A stretch of 9,578 nucleotides of DNA, taken from contig CALGVL010000232.1 of assembly GCA_937930165.1 (NCBI GenBank), positions 1 through 9,578 on the forward strand, in the 5' to 3' direction. Both the position numbers and the translations under genes were made by a program. Below are positions 1-6,843 of the stretch, one piece after another (position 1 is the first letter of the stretch; each line of letters opens with the position of its first letter). The stretch comes from an uncultured Acetobacteraceae bacterium (lineage in GTDB: Bacteria; Pseudomonadota; Alphaproteobacteria; Acetobacterales; Acetobacteraceae). A model generated the notes under the pieces. That model made no database searches. It had not been told where the DNA came from and was given only the letters and a program-made list of their open reading frames with translations.

Positions 1-1
1 C

Positions 2-1729
2 CTGACCGTGCAGGCGGATGCGCCGCCCACCGTCGCCTTCACCGAGCCGCCGGGCCGGGCCCAGCGGGGGCTGGGCATCCGCCTGCCCTGGAAGGCGGAG
101 GATGACTGGGGCCTCGCCAGCCTGCGCGCCGAGGCGCGGCTGAAGGCCAGGCCGGCCGCGCCGCCCCTCGTCATCGAGTTGCCCCTGCCCGGCGGCCATC
201 CGCGCGAGGCGCATGGCGCGGCGCAGCGCGACCTCTCCGCCCATCCCTGGGCTGGGCTGGCCGTGCTGGTCCGCTTGATCGCCCGCGACGGGGCGGAGCA
301 GGAGGGGCAGTCCGAAACCGCCGAACTCGTCCTGCCGGAGCGGAACTTCAACCATCCGGTGGCGAAGCGTGTGATCGCCGTGCGCAAGGGCCTGTCCCTC
401 AACCCCGAGGCCCGCGCCGAGGCCCGCCGCGAATTGGAGGCGGTGGCCGCCGCGCCGGAAGCCTTCGAACACGACCTGGCCACCTATCTGGAATTGCGCT
501 CCGCCCGCTCCCGCCTGCTCTATGACCGGAAGCCGGAGGCGGTGGGGGAGGTGCAGGACCTTCTCTGGGAGGTCGCCCTGGCCCTGGAGGAAGGGCGGGA
601 CAGCCGCACCCTTCGCGCCCTGCAGCAGGCGCAGGAGGCGCTGCGCCAGGCCCTCGAACAGGCCGAGCGCAACCCGCAGGACGCGCAGCAGCAGGCCGAA
701 CTGCAGCGCCGCATCCAGGAGCTGCGGGACGCCATCCGCCAGCATCTGGAAGCCCTGGTCGAGCGCCTGCAGCGGGAGAATGCCGAGGCGATCCCCTTCG
801 ACCCGCAGAACCGCCTGCTGGACCAGCGGGAAATCGACCGCCGCATGCGGCAGATGCAGGAAGCCGCCCGCGAGGGCCGCACCGAGGATGCGAAGCGCGA
901 ACTGGCCGAGCTGGAGGAGATGCTGCGCGCCCTGCAGGAGGGCCGCGTCGCCCGCAGCGAGAGCCGCGAGCAGCAGCAGCGCCGGCAGCGCGGCCAGCAG
1001 CAGATGGGCGTGGTGCAGGATATGGTCCGCCGCCAGGCCGAGATGCTGGACCACAGCCAGCAGCGCGCCGAGGCGGAGGCCGACCGCAATGCCCAGGCCC
1101 GCCGCCAGCAGCAGCGCCAGCGCGACAACCGCTTCTCGTCCGAGCCGCCGCAGCAGGCCCGCCCCGACCCGCAGGCCGAGCGGGAGGCGCGGCAGCAGCG
1201 CGACCAGGACGTCCGCCGCCAGCGCGCGCTGCGCCGCGCCCTGGGTGAGCTGATGCAGCAATTCGGCGACATGACCGGTCAGATCCCGGACGGTCTCGGC
1301 CGCGCTGACCAGGCGATGCGGGAGGCGCAGGAGGCGCTGAGCCAGGGCCGCGACGCCAGCGACCCACAGCAGCGCGCCCTGCGCGCCCTGCAGGAGGGCG
1401 GGCGGCAGATGGCGCAGACCATGCAGCGCCAGTTCGGCCTGAGCATGGATGGCGATGAGGGCGACCAGCAGGACATGGCCGGCGACCAACAGGGCGGCGG
1501 GGACAGTCAGGACCGGGAGCATGCCCAGCGCGAGGGGCGCGACCCGCTCGGCCGCCATTCCCGCGACGTCAATGGCAGCGCCGACAACGGCTCCGACACC
1601 CGCGTCCCGGAGGAGGCCGAGATGCTGCGCACCCGCCGGCTCCAGGAGGAGTTGCGCCGGCGCGGCGCCGACAAGGCCCGGCCGGCGGAGGAGTTGGACT
1701 ATATTGACCGGCTGCTGAAGCTGTTCTGA
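2..1729 (+). CDS. TIGR02302/DUF4175 family protein, C-terminal part (5' end outside window)
   Basis: The frame is open from the first complete codon (L-T-V-Q-A-D-A-P-P-T) to TGA at 1727-1729. It gives 575 residues, so the true start lies upstream and the GTG at 8 is only an internal valine. The family is alphaproteobacterial, with N-terminal membrane segments (not in this window) and a long low-complexity tail; its function is unknown. Visible here are a short beta-like stretch (DAPPTVAFTEPP, then AEDDWGLASLR) and the conserved block ERNFNHPVAKRVIAVRK near residue 113. Next comes a helical region with YLELRSARSRLLYD and VQDLLWEVALALEEGRDS, typical of the family. A Gln/Arg/Glu-rich, probably coiled-coil region follows from about residue 205 to 480, then an acidic Gly/Gln/Asp stretch. 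The protein ends in YIDRLLKLF, like other family members. The Q-rich part is encoded by dense CAG/CAGCAG runs. I infer an envelope-anchored coiled-coil protein. The family call is from recognition and is quite secure; the role is unknown. Confidence 0.88.
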   Translation: MTVQADAPPTVAFTEPPGRAQRGLGIRLPWKAEDDWGLASLRAEARLKARPAAPPLVIELPLPGGHPREAHGAAQRDLSAHPWAGLAVLVRLIARDGAEQEGQSETAELVLPERNFNHPVAKRVIAVRKGLSLNPEARAEARRELEAVAAAPEAFEHDLATYLELRSARSRLLYDRKPEAVGEVQDLLWEVALALEEGRDSRTLRALQQAQEALRQALEQAERNPQDAQQQAELQRRIQELRDAIRQHLEALVERLQRENAEAIPFDPQNRLLDQREIDRRMRQMQEAAREGRTEDAKRELAELEEMLRALQEGRVARSESREQQQRRQRGQQQMGVVQDMVRRQAEMLDHSQQRAEAEADRNAQARRQQQRQRDNRFSSEPPQQARPDPQAEREARQQRDQDVRRQRALRRALGELMQQFGDMTGQIPDGLGRADQAMREAQEALSQGRDASDPQQRALRALQEGGRQMAQTMQRQFGLSMDGDEGDQQDMAGDQQGGGDSQDREHAQREGRDPLGRHSRDVNGSADNGSDTRVPEEAEMLRTRRLQEELRRRGADKARPAEELDYIDRLLKLF

Positions 1730-1742
1730 CCCGGCATCCGGG
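1730..1742. terminator. Weak hairpin after the DUF4175 gene
   Basis: CCCGG-CAT-CCGGG begins on the base after the stop codon of the DUF4175 gene and sits in the 25-bp gap between two convergent genes. The stem is only 5 bp and no T-tract follows on either strand. It is a possible bidirectional pause or terminator at best. Confidence 0.2.
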
Positions 1743-1754
1743 CGGAGGGCCGGT

Positions 1755-1925
1755 TCAGGCCAGCAACACCTGCCTGGAGGCGGGATCGACGGGGAGCATC
1801 CGGGTCGCCTCGTTCCGCAGCATGGCCGTCTTGTAGACGATCCGGCCGGACTCGATGGCCTGTCGGCGGATTGCCGCTCCGACGCGCCGATGAGGGCGTC
1901 CAGGGGGCAGGTTCCGGCGGGCCAT
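1755..1925 (-). CDS. Small basic protein, 56 aa, unknown function
   Basis: ATG at 1925-1923 is preceded by a perfect GGAGG (minus strand; CCTCC at 1935-1939) with a 9-nt spacer, and the frame ends at TGA (1757-1755). The product begins MARRNLPPGRPHRR and continues with RQAIESGRIVYKTAMLRNEA, then a tail ending VLLA. It is rich in arginine with no cysteine. Codon choice looks coding: both GAG for Glu, AAG for Lys, ATC for every Ile, TAC for Tyr, AAC for every Asn. The same frame stays open far upstream, antisense to the RTX gene, which hides it inside a much longer spurious ORF. An in-frame ATG at 2009 (beginning MLSQEALRK, also with a GGAGG nearby) would add 28 residues, but those codons have clearly lower third-position GC, so I prefer 1925. 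The gene converges on the DUF4175 gene (25-bp gap) and diverges from the RTX gene (132 bp between starts). I do not recognise the family. Confidence 0.68.
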   Translation of the reverse strand: MARRNLPPGRPHRRVGAAIRRQAIESGRIVYKTAMLRNEATRMLPVDPASRQVLLA

Positions 1926-2057
1926 GGTTGCGGGCCTCCGGCGATGAGCCGGGTTTCCCTGTCCGGGACGCGCCCGCTCAGCCTTTCTCAACGCCTCCTG
2001 GCTCAGCATGGCGCCTCCCTGGCCCGCATCCGGCAAGGCGGGCCCGGCTGGAGGGAC

Positions 2058-5000
2058 ATGGCGACCATCATCGGCACTCCCGGCAACGAGCTGCTGCGCG
2101 GCACGGCGGGCGACGACCTTCTGATCGGCCTGGAGGGGGACGACACGCTCCTGGCCGGAACCGGCAACGACACGCTGGATGGCGGGGCGGGGCGGGACCG
2201 GGCGGTGATCGACCGTTCCGGCGCCACCCAGGACCTCACCGTCTTCATGCTGGCACCCGAATTCGCCAGCACCGTCGCCGGGGCGCTGCTGGCCGGGATC
2301 GAGGACCTCTCCCTGACCACCGGCAGCGGCAATGACGCGCTCTCCGGCGGCGCCGGGGATGATAGCTTGGCCGGCGGCGCCGGGAATGACGCTCTCTCCG
2401 GCGGCGCCGGCGCCGACACGCTGCTGGGCCAGGAGGGCGATGACAGCCTGCTCGGCGGCGCCGGGGCCGACCTGCTGACCGGCGGTGCCGGGGCGGACCG
2501 CTTCGTGCTGCAGGATGCGGGCTCGGCCGCACTGGATTCGACCCTCCTGGCGATGGACCGGATCACGGATTTCAACGCCGCATCCGGCGACCGGCTGGTC
2601 TTGCGCGGGCAGCGGGTGGGGGGCGCCATCCAGCCCATCGCCACCGGCAGCTTCGCCCCGCCTGGCGGTCCCCTGCTGCCACTGGGCTTCGGCGGCGCCC
2701 TGCCGGCGCAGGAGGCGCCGAAGGCCGGCCTCGCCCTGCCCGACCGGACCGGTGGGGCCGCCTGGATGCTCTGGTGGCTGCCGTCCTCCCTGCCGGGGGA
2801 TCAGGGCGGCTGGCTGGTCATGGATACCGACCGGGACGGCTTGCTCGGCAATGCCGACTTCGTGCTGCGGGTGGACCTGCCGGAAGGCGGGAGCATCGAT
2901 GCCGGCAGCTTCCTGCCCGGCACCTTCGCCGTCATCGGCGGCACAGGGGGGGAGTCGCTGGCTGGAACCGCGGGGGATGACAGCATCCTCGGCCTCGACG
3001 GCGAGGACACGCTGGATGGCGGCGGCGGGAACGACACGCTGGAGGGCGGGGAGGGCGACGACCTGCTGCGCGGCGGCACGGGCTTCGACCTGCTGCGCGG
3101 CGGCGCCGGGGCGGACAGGCTGGAGGGTGGGGGCGACAGCGATGTCCTGGACGGCGGCGACGGCAAGGACACGCTGGAGGGAGGCACCGGCGGCGATCTG
3201 CTGCGCGGCGGTGCGGGGGATGACAGCCTGCTCGGCGGTGAGGGCGACGATACGCTGGAGGGCGGGCCCGGCGCCGATACCCTCCTGGGCGGCGCCGGGG
3301 CGGATCGCTTCCTGCTCCAGGGAGCGGGACAGGGGGCCTGGTCCACTCTGGCCGCCATGGACCTGGTGGCGGACTTCCGCCGCGCCGAGGGGGACCGGCT
3401 GCAACTCGGCGATCCCTGGCGCGGCCTGGCCGATGGCAGCGGCGCCACCGCTGGCACCTGGACCGGCCCCGACGGCAGCACCTGCGCCCTGGTCTTCGGC
3501 GGCAGCCTGCGGCCGATGGAGGCCATCGGCACCGGGCTGAAGCTGCCGGCACAGGATTTCCGCGGGCTTGATCCCTACCAGCTCTACTGGGTCCCGGCGC
3601 TGGAGGGCGGGGCCCCAGCCGGCGGCTGGCTGGTGCTGGATCTCGACCGCAACGGCAGGCTGGATGCGACGGATCTCGTCGTCCGCATCGGTTCCGCCGC
3701 GGCGCCGGTGACGATCGGGCCGGAGGATTTCGTCCCCGGCACCTTCCTGAGCTTCGAGGGCGGCCTCCTGCGCGCCGGCACTGCGGGGGATGACAGCCTG
3801 CTCGGCGGCAGCCTGGGTGAGACCTTTCTCGGCAGCGCCGGCAATGACCGCATTGAGGGAGGGCCGGGCGCCGCCAACGGGCTGAGCTATGCCGGGCTCT
3901 CCGGCCCCATCGAGCTGCGCCTGACCGGCCATGGGACGGGCACGGTGCGGAAGGCGGATGGCGGCACCGACAGCTTCACCGGCATACATGCCATCGCCGG
4001 CACCGCCGGGGACGACACCCTGGATGGCAGCGGCGCCGCTGCGGGCTTCTACGTCCTCAGCCTGGAGGGCCGCGCGGGGGCCGACATCATCATCGGTAAT
4101 GGCGGACATGGCGTGCAGGTGAGCTATGCCGCCAGCCCGGCGGCGGTCCTCGTGGACCTGCATGCCGGCACCGCCCAGGATGGCTGGGGCGGCACCGACA
4201 CGCTGGTGAACCTGCGCCGCGTTGCCGCCACCTCGGCCTGGGCCGACACGGTGCTGGGCTCGGCCCAGGATGACCTCTTCCTCTCCGGCGCGAACGGCAA
4301 CAAGACCTTCGACGGCCGCGCCGGCATGGATGAGTGGCGCTATGTCGGCACCGGCAATGTCACCGTCAACCTGAACAGCACGCGCTTCGGCGATGTCGTG
4401 CAAGGCGCCTATGCGCTGAAGCCCGGCGGCACCGACCGGCTGGCCGGCATCGAGATCGTGGGCGGTGGCTCCGGTCATGACAGCATCACCGGCTCCGCCG
4501 CCGCGGAGAGCCTGGCCGGCGGCATGGGCGACGACACGCTGGATGGCGGTGGCGGCCATGACATCGTGTTCTACGATTATCTCAGCGCCGGCGCGCCGCT
4601 GCCGTGGCGGGGCGTGGTGCTGGACCTGACTGCCGGCACGGCGACCGATCCCTGGGGCGGCCAGGACAGGCTACGCAACATCGAATCCGCCTGGGGCACG
4701 CAGCGTGCCGATGACATGACCGGCGTCGCGCTCGGGATACGGACCTGGCTGCGCGGCCTGGCCGGCGACGACACGCTGCGCGCCCCGGCGGCCGGCACGA
4801 TGGTCACGGCCGATTACGCGGCCGACCCCACGGGGATCGAGGCGGATCTGGCGGCCGGTCTGGTGCGGGACGGCTGGGGCGATACCGATAGCCTGGTGCT
4901 GATCGATCATCTGCGCGGCAGCGATTTCGCCGACCGCATCACCGGCAATGCCGCGGCGAATTGGCTGGACGGCGGCGCTGGGGACGACACGCTGGAGGGG

Positions 5001-5654
5001 GGCGAGGGCAACGACACCCTGAATGGCGAGGCGGGCGACGATCTGCTGCGCGGCGGCGAGGGCGCGGACCGGCTGGATGGCGGCGTTGGGGATGACACGC
5101 TGGATGGCGGCGAGGGCAATGACACGCTGATCGGCGGGCTGGGCGATGATCTCTACTATGTGGACTCGCCTGCCGACGTCGTTTCCGAACGCTCTGACGG
5201 CGGCCATGACCGGGTCCATGCCGATATTCCCGGCGGCGGCTATCTCCTTGCGGCCTGGGTGGAGGAACTGGTCCTGCTGGGCACCACCTTCTTCGGCATC
5301 GGCAATGCAAGCGACAACCTGATCCTCGGCAATGACATGCCGAACTGGCTGGATGGCGGCATCGGGAACGACACCATCAATGGCGGCCGTGGCAATGACA
5401 CGGTGTTCGGCCAGGCCGGTGCCGATCTCTTCGTCTTCGAGCAGGGGACCGGGCTGGATACTATCGGCGACTTCGCACCGGGCTTGGACCGGATTCAGCT
5501 TCTTGGCTTCGGCTTCGACAGCTTCGAGCAGGTGCAAGACCGCATGCATCAGATCGGCTCCAACCTGCTGATCGAGCTGGCGTCCGGCGATGCGCTTGTC
5601 CTGAACGGGGTCAGCAAGGCGAGCCTGACCGCCGCAGACTTCCTCCTGGGCTAG
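2058..5654 (+). CDS. RTX (hemolysin-type calcium-binding) protein, probable type I secretion substrate
   Basis: The product is 1198 aa. I chose ATG 2058 (MATIIGTPGNELL), which has GGAGG just upstream (2050-2054, only 3 nt from the ATG). It begins directly in RTX-like sequence and does not overlap the minus-strand gene. Upstream in-frame ATGs at 1944 and 1890 lack a good ribosome site. Residues, in order: degenerate RTX repeats 8-44; RTX array 88-145; module A 146-312 with EF-hand-like loop D256-D267; RTX array 295-414; module B 415-583 with loop D528-D539; five beta-type repeats 609-965; RTX array 965-1031; short array 1085-1124; C-terminal domain 1122-1198 ending ASLTAADFLLG. GGxGxDxUx repeats bind Ca2+ and fold outside the cell after type I export, and an uncleaved C-terminal signal is typical of such substrates. 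I see no signal peptide, protease zinc site or lipase motif, and only one cysteine (C476). The likely role is adhesin, matrix or surface layer. No ABC transporter, HlyD or TolC gene is in the window. Confidence 0.93.
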   Translation: MATIIGTPGNELLRGTAGDDLLIGLEGDDTLLAGTGNDTLDGGAGRDRAVIDRSGATQDLTVFMLAPEFASTVAGALLAGIEDLSLTTGSGNDALSGGAGDDSLAGGAGNDALSGGAGADTLLGQEGDDSLLGGAGADLLTGGAGADRFVLQDAGSAALDSTLLAMDRITDFNAASGDRLVLRGQRVGGAIQPIATGSFAPPGGPLLPLGFGGALPAQEAPKAGLALPDRTGGAAWMLWWLPSSLPGDQGGWLVMDTDRDGLLGNADFVLRVDLPEGGSIDAGSFLPGTFAVIGGTGGESLAGTAGDDSILGLDGEDTLDGGGGNDTLEGGEGDDLLRGGTGFDLLRGGAGADRLEGGGDSDVLDGGDGKDTLEGGTGGDLLRGGAGDDSLLGGEGDDTLEGGPGADTLLGGAGADRFLLQGAGQGAWSTLAAMDLVADFRRAEGDRLQLGDPWRGLADGSGATAGTWTGPDGSTCALVFGGSLRPMEAIGTGLKLPAQDFRGLDPYQLYWVPALEGGAPAGGWLVLDLDRNGRLDATDLVVRIGSAAAPVTIGPEDFVPGTFLSFEGGLLRAGTAGDDSLLGGSLGETFLGSAGNDRIEGGPGAANGLSYAGLSGPIELRLTGHGTGTVRKADGGTDSFTGIHAIAGTAGDDTLDGSGAAAGFYVLSLEGRAGADIIIGNGGHGVQVSYAASPAAVLVDLHAGTAQDGWGGTDTLVNLRRVAATSAWADTVLGSAQDDLFLSGANGNKTFDGRAGMDEWRYVGTGNVTVNLNSTRFGDVVQGAYALKPGGTDRLAGIEIVGGGSGHDSITGSAAAESLAGGMGDDTLDGGGGHDIVFYDYLSAGAPLPWRGVVLDLTAGTATDPWGGQDRLRNIESAWGTQRADDMTGVALGIRTWLRGLAGDDTLRAPAAGTMVTADYAADPTGIEADLAAGLVRDGWGDTDSLVLIDHLRGSDFADRITGNAAANWLDGGAGDDTLEGGEGNDTLNGEAGDDLLRGGEGADRLDGGVGDDTLDGGEGNDTLIGGLGDDLYYVDSPADVVSERSDGGHDRVHADIPGGGYLLAAWVEELVLLGTTFFGIGNASDNLILGNDMPNWLDGGIGNDTINGGRGNDTVFGQAGADLFVFEQGTGLDTIGDFAPGLDRIQLLGFGFDSFEQVQDRMHQIGSNLLIELASGDALVLNGVSKASLTAADFLLG
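2319..2495 (+). repeat. RTX nonapeptide array 1
   Basis: Residues 88-146 of the RTX protein consist of about six GGxGxDxUx units, for example GGAGDDSLA, GGAGNDALS and GGAGADTLL. At the DNA level this is a run of GGCGGCGCCGGxGAtGAC-like units. It runs straight into the ADRFVLQ segment that opens module A. Confidence 0.9.
2493..2993 (+). repeat. Internal module copy A of the RTX protein (~167 aa)
   Basis: Residues 146-312 run ADRFVLQ, STLLAMDRITDF, GDRLVL, LPLGFGGALP, WMLWWLP, GGWLVMDTDRDG, GSFLPGTF, GTAGDDSILG. The same succession recurs in residues 415-583 (3300-3806). The opening ADRF...D-x-I-x-DF...GDRL pattern resembles the serralysin/type I secretion C-terminal domain, which also appears at the true C-terminus (ADLFVF...DTIGDF...LDRIQLL). 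Confidence 0.8.
2823..2858 (+). other. EF-hand/dockerin-like calcium loop in module A
   Basis: Twelve residues, D256 to D267, read DTDRDGLLGNAD. Acidic residues fall at loop positions 1, 3, 5 and 12, glycine at 6 and leucine at 8, which is the canonical Ca2+ ligand spacing (Asp rather than Glu at position 12). This is a motif call by eye. Confidence 0.6.
2940..3311 (+). repeat. RTX nonapeptide array 2 (longest)
   Basis: Residues 295-418 hold about thirteen consecutive nonapeptide units, such as GGGGNDTLE, GGEGDDLLR, GGAGADRLE and GGAGDDSLL. It is the longest continuous Ca2+-binding beta-roll in the protein and separates module A from module B. Two units (GGTGFDLLR and GGGDSDVLD) are degenerate. 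Confidence 0.9.
3300..3806 (+). repeat. Internal module copy B of the RTX protein (~169 aa)
   Basis: Residues 415-583 run ADRFLLQ, STLAAMDLVADF, GDRLQL, LVFGGSLRP, YQLYWVP, GGWLVLDLDRNG, EDFVPGTF, GTAGDDSLLG. They align end to end with copy A (146-312) with small gaps. The copies are clearly diverged, so the duplication is old and not an assembly artefact. Confidence 0.8.
3639..3674 (+). other. EF-hand/dockerin-like calcium loop in module B
   Basis: Residues D528 to D539 read DLDRNGRLDATD. Ligand residues fall at positions 1, 3, 5 (Asn), 9 and 12, with glycine at 6 and leucine at 8. The loop is at the same place in the module as D256-D267 in copy A, so the motif has survived divergence. Confidence 0.6.
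3882..4952 (+). repeat. Five degenerate ~50-aa beta-type repeats in the RTX protein
   Basis: Residues about 609-659, 688-739, 759-813, 837-890 and 916-965 share one plan. An aromatic strand start (SYA, RYV, DYL, DYA) is followed by a V-x-V-x-L strand, an AGTAxDGWGGTDxL turn, then a xNIE/xGS...ADxxxG strand leading into an RTX-type turn. Clear examples are LHAGTAQDGWGGTDTL, LTAGTATDPWGGQDRL and LAAGLVRDGWGDTDSL. This repeat type is common in long secreted RTX proteins. It fills the stretch between arrays 2 and 3, where nonapeptides are sparse. Confidence 0.75.
4950..5150 (+). repeat. RTX nonapeptide array 3
   Basis: Residues 965-1031 contain about seven units, for example GGAGDDTLE, GGEGNDTLN, GGEGADRLD, GGVGDDTLD and GGEGNDTLI. 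They end in the GGLGDDLYYVDSPADVV transition, which is common before the C-terminal part of type I substrates. A further short array lies at 5310-5429 (GGIGNDTIN, GGRGNDTVF). Confidence 0.9.
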
Positions 5655-5685
5655 ACCGGATTGCCGGCCACCGTATCGGAGACAG

Positions 5686-5699
5686 CCCGGCCAGCCGGG
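5686..5699. terminator. Weak hairpin between convergent genes
   Basis: CCCGG-CCAG-CCGGG lies in the 76-bp gap between the RTX stop (5654) and the minus-strand DUF2585 stop (5731). It could serve both genes, but the stem is short and there is no T-tract, so this is only a candidate. Confidence 0.22.
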
Positions 5700-5730
5700 G
5701 TGATGGTGGCCCGGGCAGGGCGGCGCGGTG

Positions 5731-6321
5731 TTAGCTGCCCGCCTGCCAGTTTCGGATTGCCTCCAGCGGATACAGCAGCATCAGGACGTTGAGCGTCAGG
5801 TTGTCCCGAATGGCGAGCAGGGCGATAAGTTCCAGCCCGAGCGCGACCGCCAGGGTCAGCCATCCGGGCAGGCGGGCCGCCAAGGCAAAGCCCAGCAGCA
5901 TGGCCAGCATGTCGGCCACCGAATTCACCACGCTGTCGCCGTAGTAGTCGAGGGCGATGGTCGCTTCGCGGTAGCGGTCGATCACCCAGTCGGTGTTCTC
6001 CGTCACCTCCCAGACGGCCTCCACCGCCAGGGCGAGGACGGCGCGCAGGCCGAGCGGCGCCCGTGGCATCGCCAGGGCCAGGGCGGCGTAGAACAGGATG
6101 CCGTGGACGATATGCGAGGGCGTGTACCAGTCCGCGACATGCTGTGAATTCTCGGCGCTGAGCACCTGCCCCTGCCACAGCTTGACATAGCCGCAGCGGC
6201 ACCAGGGCTCGCGGCCCATCGCCAGCTCGATGCCGGCGGCGGCGAGGATCAGCAGCAGGCCGAGGGCGATCCAGAGCCCGGCGGGCTGGCGGGCCGAGCT
6301 GCGGAGGGTGGTCCGTTCCAT
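5731..6321 (-). CDS. UPF0314/DUF2585 integral membrane protein
   Basis: The product is 196 aa. About five membrane segments can be seen: roughly 15-35, 70-86, 90-108, 130-148 and 152-172. Family-typical blocks are WCRCGYVKLW (40-49), ENSQHVADWYTPSHIVHG (57-74), EAVWEVTENT (101-110) and DRYREATIALDYYGDS (115-130). The family is mainly alphaproteobacterial and has no known biochemical function. Many of the conserved residues are His, Asp, Glu, Cys and Trp next to or inside membrane helices, which would suit an intramembrane enzyme or metal site; this is inference. Its ATG lies 39 bp after the stop of the upstream minus-strand gene and has no clear ribosome site of its own. Co-transcription from the promoter at 6844-6872 is therefore likely. 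Confidence 0.85.
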   Translation of the reverse strand: MERTTLRSSARQPAGLWIALGLLLILAAAGIELAMGREPWCRCGYVKLWQGQVLSAENSQHVADWYTPSHIVHGILFYAALALAMPRAPLGLRAVLALAVEAVWEVTENTDWVIDRYREATIALDYYGDSVVNSVADMLAMLLGFALAARLPGWLTLAVALGLELIALLAIRDNLTLNVLMLLYPLEAIRNWQAGS

Positions 6322-6360
6322 GCGGTGCGCCGAGGCTAGCCGGTGTGCCGTTCCGGCGCA

Positions 6361-6810
6361 TCAACGCAGCCGCAGGGGATTGCGCAGCAGCAGCCCGGCC
6401 TCGCGCAAGGCGATGCCGAGATGAATGGCAGGCGGCATGGCGGCATGGGCGCTGCCCGGCGGCAGCCAGCGCAGGAACAGGCTCAAGGCCTCCCGTCGGG
6501 CGCCGCGCTGGGTCAGGGCACAGGAGAGCAGGATCAGCGCCTCTTCCTGCGTCACATGGGGGCAGAGCGGGCAGGCAAGGGCGAGCGGCCTGGCCGCCGA
6601 GATCCCGCGTAGCAGGGTGTCGAACGGCGCGATGGCGGCCGCCGCATCCTCTGCGGTGAAGGGCGGGCGCAGCGCGGGCAGGGGCGGCCGGCCATCATTC
6701 GCCGCCGCGGCCCAGAGGCGCATGCCATCCAGCAGCAGGCGCTCGGCGGCGGGCAGGTCGTCAGCCTCGGCATCGGACCAGGGCCAGGCGGGAAGGCCAC
6801 GCGTCGCCAT
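6361..6810 (-). CDS. Uncharacterised 149-aa protein with CPLCPH motif, probably iron-regulated
   Basis: ATG 6810-6808 has a strong ribosome site on the minus strand (AAAGGAGA, 6815-6822). The protein is Ala/Leu-rich and looks mainly helical and soluble. Visible features are DDLPAAERLLLDGMRLW (18-33), FDTLLRGI (63-70), RPLALACPLCPHVTQEEALI (74-93), a third cysteine (C97), LRWLPPGSAHAA (113-124) and a Leu-rich basic C-terminus. C80, C83 and H85 form a short CxxCxH motif, and with C97 could make a metal or Fe-S site. That is inference, since only one CxxC pair is present and it could equally be redox-active. I do not recognise a named family. The Fur-like box and promoter directly upstream point to repression by iron. 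The DUF2585 gene follows after 39 bp, probably in the same transcript. Confidence 0.82.
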   Translation of the reverse strand: MATRGLPAWPWSDAEADDLPAAERLLLDGMRLWAAAANDGRPPLPALRPPFTAEDAAAAIAPFDTLLRGISAARPLALACPLCPHVTQEEALILLSCALTQRGARREALSLFLRWLPPGSAHAAMPPAIHLGIALREAGLLLRNPLRLR

Positions 6811-6843
6811 CGCGTCTCCTTTCGGGCGGTGCTGCTGGGCCGC

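Noticed and set aside
399..1367. Long minus-strand ORFs antisense to the DUF4175 gene (399-1367 and 520-1272)
   Set aside because: Pro/Ala/Arg/Gly- or Ser/Cys/Arg-rich shadow translations of GC-rich, CAG-rich coding sequence, without motifs.
1890..2057. In-frame upstream starts of the RTX gene at 1890 and 1944
   Set aside because: No good ribosome site, lower third-position GC than the gene body, and 1890 would overlap the small minus-strand gene. ATG 2058 has GGAGG.
1926..4559. 934-codon minus-strand ORF running antisense through the RTX gene
   Set aside because: It mirrors the RTX nonapeptide repeats (its own repeats, such as QAVIPGAA, are their complement), has no domain, and its open frame follows from high GC and repeat codons. 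Only its last 56 codons (1925-1755) look like a gene.
4671..5549. 292-codon minus-strand ORF antisense to the RTX C-terminal part
   Set aside because: Repeats such as AIQRVIP mirror the plus-strand nonapeptide codons; shadow of the RTX frame.
6322..6360. GCGCCG...CGGCGC inverted repeat between the 149-aa gene and DUF2585, as a terminator
   Set aside because: Long loop, no T-tract, and the 39-bp gap fits a continuous operon better.
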